DNA of 12,064 bases from DATDPY01 sp964395765 (GCA_964395765.1 CAYNCU010000132.1:1-12064); one strand, 5' to 3'. Shown: positions 1-8,000, counted from the first letter of the stretch. The notes: a model not told the origin generated them from the letters alone. Numbers and translations are program-made.

Positions 1-1
1 A

Positions 2-3000
2 TCGATTCCCGGGTATGGATATTTCCTGACAGTGACCAACGAAGATCAGGGTCTGAATGACGGCACCGTAGTTTTTAATGAAGATAATTCCCTCGTCGGA
101 CTTATTCTGGCAGGGATCGGGAGAAAAAATCATGAAGAGCTTGTTATTAACAGCAGCTTTTTAGAGAACCTGAAGAAAACAGATCAGCCTTTTGCGGAAT
201 TTGTCAGGGAAAAAAGTAAAGACTGGAATGAATATTTTATACGGGCATTATATGATTTCGGTTCGGGCGATCTGAACGGCGCCTACACGAATTTCCAGTT
301 TTCGAGTTTACGGTTAAAAGATAATTTTATCCTGAATGCCTGCAACGGTATTATTTCGCAGAAACGGAATGAACCTGAAAAGGCAATGGAATTTTTCGAT
401 AAGGCATTAAAGGCAGATCCGTTGAATGCTGAAGTTCATGCATTGAAAGGCACTACGGAAATGAATCAGGGTAACTTTAAGGATGCCATTTCCGAATTCA
501 ATGCGGCAGTTTCGGGGGGAAGCCATTCGGCAGACTTGTACTACCGGCTCGGCCTGTGCTATTATCATATCGGCGATTTGCAGTCATCCGTTTCCGCATT
601 CAATTCAAGTATCAGCTCGGGGAACAAGGACCCGGAAATTTATTATTACCTCGGGTATTCTGAAATTAAACTCAATAACCAAAGAGATGCCGAAGCAGCC
701 TTTGAAAAATCATTGTCCAATGGAATAGAAGCAAAAAAAATCATTGCGGATTTATCAGGAATATATTTACAAAACCGGGAATATGCTAAAGCACTCGATC
801 TGCTTAATAAATATATTTCTTCCGATTCTCTGAATGCCAGGCTATGGGCGCTTTCGGGACAGGCGCACCTTGGATCCGGCGATGTTACCAGTGCTATGAA
901 AGACCTGAGACGTGCTTTTAACCTGGGTTCTGGTGATACGACGGTAATCCTTTCCCTGGCAAACGTATTTGCCAACCTCGATTCCGTTGATAAGGCAATC
1001 AGTTATTATAAAATGAGTATTGACAAAGGCTCGGTCAACCCGGAAGTTTACAATCATCTCGGCGAAGCTTTTCTTAAAAAAGGGAACATAGCTGAAGCTT
1101 CATCCTGTTTTATAAAGGCTTCCACGCTTGCGCCGGATTGGTACGTCCCCGTTCTGAATATGGGAGCAGTGGACTTTCGCAAGGGGGACCAACAAAAAGC
1201 GACTACCGACCTCGAAAAAGCCCGGCAATTAGGCGCCGGCGATCAGGATATCAAGGAAATCCGGGGCATGGCCAACTATGAAATGGGAAAATCCGACCAG
1301 GCATTTTATGATCTCAGTGATGCATCGCAGACTGGAAATATAAGGAATCCAATGGCCTGGTACTACCTGGCCGATTTGCAATTTCAAAGAAATACTTTTG
1401 AACCGGCCTTGCAAAACCTGGATAAGGCAATTGCAGCAGGATATGAGAACGGGAATACCCTTCGGCTACGTGGAATTGTAAAATATAAATTAAAGAACTT
1501 TGCCGGTTGCCTATCCGATCTCAATGCGTCAGGAAGCGCAGGTTATAGTAAGGCGGATCTATATTATTACCGGGGTTTGGCCAACTTTAACATCCAGGAA
1601 TATACTGCTGCGGATTCGGACCTTCGCAACTCAATTCAGATGGGAATGACGGATTCCACCGTTTTTAAAGACCAGGGTATTATCGCCATGGCATCCGCGA
1701 AATACGAAATGGCTGCCAACTACTTTTCACAGGTAATAAATACCGGCCTTAAAAATGCAGAGATATATAACCTGAGGGGGCTGGCATGGTTGGAAGCCAA
1801 ACAATATGATAAGGCCATTGATGATTTCAGCCAAGCCATAAAAATGGATGATGGTTTCGTTGAAGCTTATTATAACCGCGGGAATGCCAAAAATGCCATG
1901 GGCGAAACTGCCGGCGGCAAGGCTGACATCCAGCGTGCTATTGATATCAGCCAGGCCCAGCGTACGATCTTTGTGCTTCAGGGTTATGAGAAGTACAATG
2001 CCGGCGATTACAAAGGTGCGGTGGATGAATTTCAAAGAGCAAGGTCAATGGGTATTGAAAACGGGAGGGTATATTACGGACTCGGCAATTCTCATTTTTA
2101 CACAGGAAATTACCAACAGGCGGTGCGGGAACTCGACCAGGCAGTAGCCGCCGGGCAGTTTGACCGACAACTATTCACCAATCGTGGGATTGCAAAATTT
2201 CAACTGAAGAATTATGCTGCTGCGATTGCGGATCTTAATAAATCTATCAACCTGGGCTCACATGACCCTGAAATTTACAGGTATATAGGATTGTGTTATT
2301 ATGAACAGGATAATTACGATGCGGCCATAAAAGAATATTCACAAGCCATTGATATTAAAAGAGATTTTAAGGAAGCCTTTGCTGATCGGGGGAACAGTCA
2401 ATTCAGGTTAACTCATTACCTTTCCGCGATTTCAGATTATGATTCTGCCATTTCACTGGGGGTGAACGATACCCTGATATACAATAACCGCGGAAAAGCT
2501 TATCTCTTACTGGGACAATATAAAGCTGCAGTGGAAGATTTTGACAGAGCCCTGGCCATCAACCCCAATTACAGCCGGGCCATGGAAAACAGGGCTGAAG
2601 CTCGTTACAAGACGGCCGATTATAACGGCTGCCTGGAAGATTGCCGGGCACTTGAATCAAAAAATCTTGCGACATCGGCGACCTATTACCTGATGGGGGA
2701 ATGCGATTACCGGATGAAAAATTATGCAAGGGCAGGCTCCTGGTTCCAGGAATCCATCAATAACGGCAATACCTCAAGTGATGTTTACGAAAAAATGGGC
2801 CAATGTAATGCGGAGAGCGGCATCTATTACCGGGCTGTTAATGATTTTTCAATGGTTTTGCTGAAAGATGATAAAGACACTTCCGTTTATATCCAGAGGG
2901 CCCAAAGTTACATCGGGGAAGGGGAATATTCCCTGGCCATGGAAGACCTGAACCGGGCAATCAAGCTGGACCCGACAAACCCCGACATTTATTTTAACCG

Positions 3001-3322
3001 GGCCATGGTCTATGAAAATTTTCGGCAATACGACCATGCTATTCTTGATTATACAAGGGTGCTGAAAGTAAGACCGGAAGATCATTATACGTATTATTCC
3101 CGCGGAAGGGACCGCGTGATCGTAGGTGAATACGTACCTGCCCTGAACGACCTTGACAAGGCCCTGGCGCTTAATGATTCCATTCCCGAATATTTACGGA
3201 CACGCGGCGATATCAAATACCAGATCAACCAACTGACTTCCGATCCGTGTTCCGACTGGAAAGCGGCGGCAGCGATGGGTGATATGCGAGCAAAGTTTTC
3301 GCTGGAAAAATATTGTAAATAA
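2..3322 (+). CDS. Trypsin-like domain tail plus ~30-unit TPR solenoid protein (5' end outside window)
   Basis: The frame is open to the left edge, so the GTG at 32 is not a convincing start: it has no ribosome site and the upstream codons read as continuing protein (GYGYFLTVTNEDQ). Residue numbers here count from codon 32. Residues 1-47 resemble the end of a trypsin/HtrA-type fold. The stretch LNDGTVVFNEDNSLVGLI fits the usual GNSGGPVFN...G.VVGI motif, but Asp10 sits where the nucleophile Ser should be. From about 64 to 1084 the protein is a continuous series of about 30 units of 34 residues with TPR signatures (for example YDKAIDDFSQAI). In roughly half of them the canonical helix-ending Pro region is replaced by a glycine loop such as LGSHDPEIY. 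The C-terminal tail contains DPCSDWKAAAAMGD and EKYCK. TPR arrays bind proteins, so a large scaffold attached to a probably inactive protease domain is the inference. The TPR call is firm; the protease-tail call is moderate. Confidence 0.9.
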   Translation, partial: SIPGYGYFLTVTNEDQGLNDGTVVFNEDNSLVGLILAGIGRKNHEELVINSSFLENLKKTDQPFAEFVREKSKDWNEYFIRALYDFGSGDLNGAYTNFQFSSLRLKDNFILNACNGIISQKRNEPEKAMEFFDKALKADPLNAEVHALKGTTEMNQGNFKDAISEFNAAVSGGSHSADLYYRLGLCYYHIGDLQSSVSAFNSSISSGNKDPEIYYYLGYSEIKLNNQRDAEAAFEKSLSNGIEAKKIIADLSGIYLQNREYAKALDLLNKYISSDSLNARLWALSGQAHLGSGDVTSAMKDLRRAFNLGSGDTTVILSLANVFANLDSVDKAISYYKMSIDKGSVNPEVYNHLGEAFLKKGNIAEASSCFIKASTLAPDWYVPVLNMGAVDFRKGDQQKATTDLEKARQLGAGDQDIKEIRGMANYEMGKSDQAFYDLSDASQTGNIRNPMAWYYLADLQFQRNTFEPALQNLDKAIAAGYENGNTLRLRGIVKYKLKNFAGCLSDLNASGSAGYSKADLYYYRGLANFNIQEYTAADSDLRNSIQMGMTDSTVFKDQGIIAMASAKYEMAANYFSQVINTGLKNAEIYNLRGLAWLEAKQYDKAIDDFSQAIKMDDGFVEAYYNRGNAKNAMGETAGGKADIQRAIDISQAQRTIFVLQGYEKYNAGDYKGAVDEFQRARSMGIENGRVYYGLGNSHFYTGNYQQAVRELDQAVAAGQFDRQLFTNRGIAKFQLKNYAAAIADLNKSINLGSHDPEIYRYIGLCYYEQDNYDAAIKEYSQAIDIKRDFKEAFADRGNSQFRLTHYLSAISDYDSAISLGVNDTLIYNNRGKAYLLLGQYKAAVEDFDRALAINPNYSRAMENRAEARYKTADYNGCLEDCRALESKNLATSATYYLMGECDYRMKNYARAGSWFQESINNGNTSSDVYEKMGQCNAESGIYYRAVNDFSMVLLKDDKDTSVYIQRAQSYIGEGEYSLAMEDLNRAIKLDPTNPDIYFNRAMVYENFRQYDHAILDYTRVLKVRPEDHYTYYSRGRDRVIVGEYVPALNDLDKALALNDSIPEYLRTRGDIKYQINQLTSDPCSDWKAAAAMGDMRAKFSLEKYCK

Positions 3323-3345
3323 TTATCTGTGTCACTTCACGGAGG

Positions 3346-3387
3346 TTGAAAATTGAGGATTGAAAATTGAAGATTGAAGACGGAGGA
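3346..3387 (+). repeat. Degenerate 7-base tandem array
   Basis: Six consecutive 7-base units read TTGAAAA, TTGAGGA, TTGAAAA, TTGAAGA, TTGAAGA and CGGAGGA. The register is kept although single bases differ. The array lies 24 bases after the stop of the TPR gene and ends 7 bases before the stop of the convergent lipoprotein gene, so it fills the spacer. CGGAGG also occurs just before the array, at 3340. The spacer shows no clear intrinsic terminator. A related array with TTGGANN-type units is at 11938-11979. Confidence 0.75.
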
Positions 3388-3394
3388 TGGAGTG

Positions 3395-3847
3395 TTATTT
3401 TATAATACTAAAATACCTTTTAGTTCCAGCCTGCCATTTTAACTGACCATCAAGCCACACTTTTTTAATGGATGTTATATTTGATGTCCGGAAAATTTCA
3501 CATTTGAACGTGTCTTCATTATTTTGATTCCAATCAATATAGGTAATAGGATATTCGGTATCATTATCGTCGTTCGGACTTAATCCTATTACATAAACGG
3601 AATCAACCTTATATAGATTTAATTTCCATGTATAATCTGAATTAATGCGTTTCCCATTGATAAGATAGATTATACTAATTGAATCTTTCTTAAATGAACC
3701 CGGGAAAGAAGGATTAAGCAAGTCATTGCCCGCGCTGTCTTTAACCGATATTTCGATCTTTAAATCGACAATCGTACAACATCTGGGGCGACAAGCTGAT
3801 ATAAGCGCCAATAAAAGAAAAAAATAAAATATTTTATAACCCGCCAT
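3395..3847 (-). CDS. Small lipoprotein of unknown function
   Basis: This is a 150-residue protein with a type II signal peptide: a short basic N-terminus (MAGYK), a hydrophobic stretch at 6-15, and the lipobox ISAC with the lipidated Cys at 19. Two more Cys follow at 23 and 24. The mature part is mostly beta-prone and polar, with alternating hydrophobic residues. I recognise no known domain. It is probably anchored in the outer or inner membrane facing the periplasm. Its coding DNA looks more AT-rich than its neighbours by eye, which may indicate a fast-evolving or acquired gene. No Shine-Dalgarno site precedes the ATG, as is common in Bacteroidota. It is convergent with the TPR gene and divergent from the dehydrogenase gene, so it is probably monocistronic. 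The lipobox and a full-length frame support a real gene; the function is unknown. Confidence 0.75.
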   Translation of the reverse strand: MAGYKIFYFFLLLALISACRPRCCTIVDLKIEISVKDSAGNDLLNPSFPGSFKKDSISIIYLINGKRINSDYTWKLNLYKVDSVYVIGLSPNDDNDTEYPITYIDWNQNNEDTFKCEIFRTSNITSIKKVWLDGQLKWQAGTKRYFSIIK

Positions 3848-3999
3848 TGCTTTTTGAGAAATTAAGGCGCTTTAATTAACGGATATAAGGTATATTAATT
3901 TACGAATAAGGCTATGAAGAATCAAATATTAAGAATGATTTAACAATTAAATTTTCCTGGAATTCTGATCAAGAGGCTGTATCTGCCAAAATCCAATCT

Positions 4000-4031
4000 A
4001 CCAATTAACCAATGAACCAAATAACCTTCAA
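4000..4031. repeat. Degenerate 8-base tandem array in the divergent spacer
   Basis: Four consecutive 8-base units read ACCAATTA, ACCAATGA, ACCAAATA and ACCTTCAA. Looser related words (atccaatct before, tcaatgag after) extend it a little on both sides. It lies in the 298-base gap between the divergent lipoprotein and dehydrogenase genes, about 115 bases from the dehydrogenase start. The rest of that gap is AT-rich. Apart from the promoter candidate next to the dehydrogenase, I see nothing else in it. Confidence 0.6.
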
Positions 4032-4113
4032 TCAATGAGACAAATCACCTCATCTTTCCTCAACAATTGATCCCTGAACTACTCACTCTTGCAAATGTTA
4101 TTTAAATTAGAGA

Positions 4114-4141
4114 TTGGTTTATTGACAACCGTTTAAATTTT
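4114..4141 (+). promoter_or_regulatory. Candidate Bacteroidota-type promoter for the dehydrogenase gene
   Basis: TTG at 4114-4116 is followed after 17 bases by TAAATTTT at 4134-4141. This is one base from the -7 consensus TAnnTTTG, and the spacing is within that described for Bacteroidota promoters. If it is used, transcription would begin at or next to the TTG start codon at 4146, giving a leaderless message. This is a motif match only. Confidence 0.35.
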
Positions 4142-4145
4142 CGCC

Positions 4146-5000
4146 TTGACAGAAAAAACCATTTTAATCACCGGTGCAACTTCAGGGATAGGGAAGGCCG
4201 CTTTGATGACATTGGCTATCGATGGTTGCCGGATCGTATTTACAGCCCGGGATGAGTCCAAGGCGCAGGAAACGTTAGATAATATAATAAACGATTCCGG
4301 CAATGTGGATATTCATTACCTGATCGGCGATTTATCTTGTTTATCCGGAGTCAGGAAAATAGCCGACGAATACAAATCCCGTTTCGATCGACTCGATATT
4401 CTGATTAATAATGCCGGTGGTTATTTTCACCGGAAGAAGATGACGGAGGACGGTTATGAATATACTTTTGCCCTGAACCATCTTGCTTATTTCAGCCTGA
4501 CGTTGTTGTTGATGGAACTCATAAAAAAATCCACCCCGGCCAGGATCATCAATGTAGCTTCGGAAGCTTCCCGGCCGGGACACATTGATTTTGATGATCT
4601 GATGGGAGAAAAAAAATACAGCGGCGTAAAAGCTTATTGCCAGTCAAAGCTGGCTAATTTGCTTTTCACATATGAGCTGGACCGGAAACTAAAGGGAAAA
4701 AATATTACAATTAATGCGGTCCACCCTGGGGCAGTAAGAACAAATTTCGGTAATGATGCGGAAGGGTTGCACCGTTTTCTTTTCAATCTGTATGTTCCGT
4801 TTATGCGTAAGCCGGAAAAAGGAGCTGAAACCATTGTATATCTTGTACGATCTCCAGTATTGGAGGGAATATCCGGGGCATACTTTCATGACAAAAAAGA
4901 AATAAAATCCAATAAGAAATCATATGACCTTCAGGTGGCTTCCCGCTTATGGAAGAAAAGCGTTGAGCTTACTGGTTTAGGATTATACGATAATTTTTAA
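4146..5000 (+). CDS. Short-chain dehydrogenase/reductase, retinol-dehydrogenase-like
   Basis: A 284-residue classical SDR, full length for the family, predicted to be cytoplasmic and NAD(P)(H)-dependent, oxidising or reducing an alcohol/carbonyl substrate that cannot be named from sequence. The Rossmann glycine motif TGATSGIG is at 9-16, the acid before the adenine pocket at Asp62, and NNAG at 88-91. The catalytic tetrad is Asn111, Ser139, Tyr164 and Lys168 (YCQSK). NAVHPGAVRTNF follows the active site. Arg35 after the second strand suggests NADP preference. The layout with HPG and the RIINVASEA strand resembles the RDH11/13-like branch. The start must be TTG at 4146 (or ATT at 4137), because an in-frame stop lies at 4134-4136 and the next Met, at 21, would remove the glycine motif. 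The downstream YciI-domain gene follows after 64 bases on the same strand, so they may be co-transcribed. Confidence 0.92.
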   Translation: MTEKTILITGATSGIGKAALMTLAIDGCRIVFTARDESKAQETLDNIINDSGNVDIHYLIGDLSCLSGVRKIADEYKSRFDRLDILINNAGGYFHRKKMTEDGYEYTFALNHLAYFSLTLLLMELIKKSTPARIINVASEASRPGHIDFDDLMGEKKYSGVKAYCQSKLANLLFTYELDRKLKGKNITINAVHPGAVRTNFGNDAEGLHRFLFNLYVPFMRKPEKGAETIVYLVRSPVLEGISGAYFHDKKEIKSNKKSYDLQVASRLWKKSVELTGLGLYDNF

Positions 5001-5064
5001 GTTGCCTGTTAAACTTAATACCCATATATTACCTGCTAAATTTCTCCTGTAACCCGCTTTGCTT

Positions 5065-5541
5065 ATGAAAAACATATTAATCCTGCTGATCCTTTTTACA
5101 GGATGTTGCTCTGTTTATGGCCAGCAGTCATCCAATTCATCGAAGATCGTATATGATTCCGCCCTGGCAGCAAAGTTGGGAGCTGACCAGTACGGCATGA
5201 AAACCTTTTACCTCGTATTTCTGAAAAGAGGGGAGAGGCAGGTGAAGGATTCCGCCGAACGAGCTAACATACAGGCGGGCCATCTTAAAAATATTATACG
5301 GTTAGCCAGGGAAAACAAAATGATCATTGCAGGGCCGTTTCTGGATGACCAGGCCATCCGGGGCATATTTATTTTTAATGCAGGCTCCCGGGAGGAGGTG
5401 GAGAATATGTTAAAAACCGATCCTGCTGTCAAAGCCGGAGTTCTCGCTACCGAAGTTCATCCCTGGTATGGGCCTGCAAGCTTGCTGGAAATCGGCGCTT
5501 TGCAGGAAGCGATTCAAAAAAATTCTATTGTGGATGATTAA
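5065..5541 (+). CDS. Exported YciI-domain protein
   Basis: This is a 158-residue protein from the ATG at 5065; a TTG two codons upstream (5059) is an alternative start but less likely. The N-terminus (MKN, then hydrophobic 4-12) is a signal peptide. TGC at 12-14 could make it a lipoprotein with Cys14, or signal peptidase I could cut after VYG at 17-19. From about 46 the sequence follows the YciI-like fold (ferredoxin-like alpha/beta barrel dimer): the family His in AGHLKN (His73), AGPFLDD at 89-95, then a beta strand (RGIFIF), SREEVENML, and a DP pair at 119-120, ending EVHPWYG. The family includes small enzymes related to dehydrochlorinases and muconolactone isomerases, but most members have no known substrate. 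Finding it behind a signal peptide is unusual. It lies 64 bases downstream of the dehydrogenase, which may indicate a shared process. Confidence 0.85.
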   Translation: MKNILILLILFTGCCSVYGQQSSNSSKIVYDSALAAKLGADQYGMKTFYLVFLKRGERQVKDSAERANIQAGHLKNIIRLARENKMIIAGPFLDDQAIRGIFIFNAGSREEVENMLKTDPAVKAGVLATEVHPWYGPASLLEIGALQEAIQKNSIVDD

Positions 5542-5728
5542 AAGGAAAATACCTAAAAATTGTAATTAAGGATTTTGGTTTTTCCCGATATAAGTTACTT
5601 CATCCGCGGCTTTGAACCGGGTTCCCCGTTGGTGTGTTAGATCTTTTTAGAACCTCTGCTGTAATCCCGTTACGCCATATCACCAGATTGCGGGGAAGGA
5701 TATTTCTTTTTCATCCGGTAAATTTTCT

Positions 5729-7885
5729 TCACTTCGTACTCAATGTAACCTTCCTCACGGAAAAACTGTCGTTTCCTGAAAATACCAGGTAAAAGGTTTT
5801 TCCGTCCTTGCTTATCCATTTGGTGGGAATGGACATGGTTTCCCCGGGTCCTGTATCCCAATTCCGGCAATAGTAAACGGTTTTCCACGGACCCCATGGT
5901 TCCGGTGATTCGTAGATTCCAAAACCTCCCTGAAACCTGGGCCCCCTCGGATCACGGCTGTCGGGATTAACCTGGCACCATAGATAAATTTTTAATCCTT
6001 CGTCATAACTGATACCTGAACGATAACACATGGCGGGATGGGTAAAAACCGACCCGCGCTCTTTAATATCGGAAGCCCATTCTGCTTCACCCTTGTTATC
6101 CAGGCCCCTGAAGAATTCATAGGAATCGCGGTTTTTTATTCTTCCTTTCGGCACTCTTGCCAATACCATATGATCAGCGGGCTTGTAAGCATCGTTCTCG
6201 TCACTGGAATAGATATACACATAATTATCCCGGGCACCTGCATAGTTCTTGCCGAAATTCAGGAAAACGGGATAGCCGAAACTATCTTCGAATTTCCAGT
6301 CGGCAAGAGTCCAGGTTTTCCCATGATCTTTTGACCAGGCTAGCTGGGATCCGGTGCCGTTCCCATTTGCATTTCGAACGAACATGTAAAGAACCCAGTT
6401 CACCATGAGCATACCGCTGGCTTTTTTTCCGGCCCGTCCGTCACCCGTTTGTTCACCGGTAACCGACCGGATATTAAAGCCCTTGATGACAGGAGGATCA
6501 CCGGAAATTTTTGCAAAGCCTAGGCTTAATTTTTTATCGACTTTCGGATCGAAACCGCGACCATCGCCATAAGCCGTATAAATATAATTATCATCTCCCC
6601 ACGTCACTGGCCAGTTATCACTTCCTTCCGCCAGCCGGATGATGGACGTATCGGGTGCAAAATCAACGTGATTTATCATACCACTGTAAGGATAAGGAGG
6701 ACCGGTAACAGATTCCATTAAAGGATTAACAAGATATTTCACAATGCCATAATAAAATCCTTCCCCCCTGCCAGGATCGTACATATCGTTTCCGTTACGC
6801 ACTACAATCATATTGAGGCTGGGGATTACGAGTAAAAATTGGTTTCCGGCCCCGGCGCCCATAAAAGCGTCCCTTGGCAACTCGGGCCACATTCCGTCGT
6901 AGTTGACATACCAGGGAAGACCGTTGGCAATGACGGGATGCATTTTAACTCCCGCTTCCATGGGCATGCCCGCATATCGGGTAACAGTTTCCACCCATGA
7001 AGAATCAATTAACTGTATGCCTTCCCAGTTGCCTTTCCTTAACATGAGCCGCCCTATGCGAGCAACTGCCAGCGGTGTGAAATCGGCACCTCCCCAGTCC
7101 GCTACAAGGTCAAGGTCGTCAACATGGAAGGTCTTGCCGTAGCCTACATCCCATTCACTGTCTTTAATCCCGATGGGTTCCATTATCCTTGTCTTCAACA
7201 GGCTGCGGATATCTTTATACGAGGTTCCTTTATAACTTGCCGTTATGGCATAAGCCAGCATACCCATTCCCGGATTGGAATATTGATAGGCCGTACCCGG
7301 CGTAAAAAGAACAAGGGCCTTGTCCCGGGCGACGGTAAAAGGGTCCGGATCCTGCCGCCAAAAATCACCTTTCCAGCCTGGGATCTGCATGTGGGAAGTT
7401 GATAGTGTTTCTCCTGCTGCTTTAGCAGCATCGATTTCCTGCTGTGTAACTTCTGCATCTGCAATCCCGGAAGTATGGGTTGCCAGTTCCAGGATGGTTA
7501 TTTTTGATTTCATCAGGTCTAATTTCCATTGCGGAATATATTTAGCGGCAGGGTCGTCTATTTTGATTTTTCCGTCATTCAGCGCCAGGACCAGCGACAG
7601 GCCGCCAACCAGCGCCTTGGCCAGGGATGCCGTATAGTGTTTACGCTCCGGGTTCCAGCCGGGCGCGTACCATTCCATAACGACTTTATCATTCCGGATA
7701 ACAAGAAATGAAGTGGTTCCGTGTTCTGCCAGCGTATCCCTTACCGCATATAGCTTTTGCGAAGAAAATCCGGCCTCTTCCGGAGGGGAATATCCCCATT
7801 GAAAGGATTGGCAATATCCTCCGGAAATAATTAAAAACTGAATAAATAATATTTTTAAAAAACCAACTTTCATTTTCCGGGTCAT
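5729..7885 (-). CDS. Exported serine beta-lactamase/esterase-fold protein fused to a DUF4185-like domain
   Basis: A 718-residue two-domain secreted protein. The signal peptide spans about 1-25, with probable cleavage near GYCQ. Residues 30-390 form a class C beta-lactamase/DD-peptidase/esterase-type domain (COG1680-like): nucleophile motif SLAK (Ser87, Lys90), LATHTSGI at 134-141, and YSN at 202-204. The third motif region reads GAGAGNQ at 343-349, without the Lys or His often seen there. Residues 415-716 resemble DUF4185, a beta-propeller-like domain related to glycosidase folds: DNWPVTWGDDNYIYTAYGDG at 423-442, LAWSKDHGKTW, FGYPVFLNFGKNY, FGIYESPEPWGPW and a closing FYLVFSGNDSFSVRK strand. 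The start at 7885 is favoured by AAGGA seven bases upstream; a second ATG is at 7873. Likely role: periplasmic or surface hydrolysis of an ester or amide, possibly on a carbohydrate held by the second domain (inference). A weak promoter match (TTTG 7934-7937, then TAAATTGT 7909-7916, minus strand) lies upstream. Confidence 0.9.
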   Translation of the reverse strand: MTRKMKVGFLKILFIQFLIISGGYCQSFQWGYSPPEEAGFSSQKLYAVRDTLAEHGTTSFLVIRNDKVVMEWYAPGWNPERKHYTASLAKALVGGLSLVLALNDGKIKIDDPAAKYIPQWKLDLMKSKITILELATHTSGIADAEVTQQEIDAAKAAGETLSTSHMQIPGWKGDFWRQDPDPFTVARDKALVLFTPGTAYQYSNPGMGMLAYAITASYKGTSYKDIRSLLKTRIMEPIGIKDSEWDVGYGKTFHVDDLDLVADWGGADFTPLAVARIGRLMLRKGNWEGIQLIDSSWVETVTRYAGMPMEAGVKMHPVIANGLPWYVNYDGMWPELPRDAFMGAGAGNQFLLVIPSLNMIVVRNGNDMYDPGRGEGFYYGIVKYLVNPLMESVTGPPYPYSGMINHVDFAPDTSIIRLAEGSDNWPVTWGDDNYIYTAYGDGRGFDPKVDKKLSLGFAKISGDPPVIKGFNIRSVTGEQTGDGRAGKKASGMLMVNWVLYMFVRNANGNGTGSQLAWSKDHGKTWTLADWKFEDSFGYPVFLNFGKNYAGARDNYVYIYSSDENDAYKPADHMVLARVPKGRIKNRDSYEFFRGLDNKGEAEWASDIKERGSVFTHPAMCYRSGISYDEGLKIYLWCQVNPDSRDPRGPRFQGGFGIYESPEPWGPWKTVYYCRNWDTGPGETMSIPTKWISKDGKTFYLVFSGNDSFSVRKVTLSTK

Positions 7886-8000
7886 GAAGTAATCCTTATT
7901 ATAACGTTACAATTTATAATTAAAATATTTTCGCAAACAGGATGACATGGCATTTTTTTTGACGAACATCTCCTGCAAACCGGTCTTTTGACTTCAACTC

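Noticed and set aside
646..975. Minus-strand reading frame of 109 codons inside the TPR gene
   Set aside because: Same reason: an antisense shadow of conserved TPR coding sequence with Ser/Ala/Arg-rich, domain-free translation.
1727..2035. Minus-strand reading frame of 102 codons inside the TPR gene
   Set aside because: It lies opposite a strongly supported coding frame, has no recognisable domain, and mirrors the repeated codon pattern of the TPR units.
3346..4031. Possible CRISPR array from the short repeats around 3346-3387 and 4000-4031
   Set aside because: The units are 7-8 bases, contiguous and degenerate, without unique spacers of constant length, and no cas genes are near.
5005..5053. 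Three loose copies of CCTGYTAAA between the dehydrogenase and YciI genes
   Set aside because: The spacing is uneven and the third copy is poor, so there is no consistent period as in the other arrays.
5670..5897. Minus-strand frame of 75 codons at the end of the beta-lactamase-fold gene
   Set aside because: It overlaps the conserved C-terminal strands of that gene in another frame and has no signal, motif or independent start signal.
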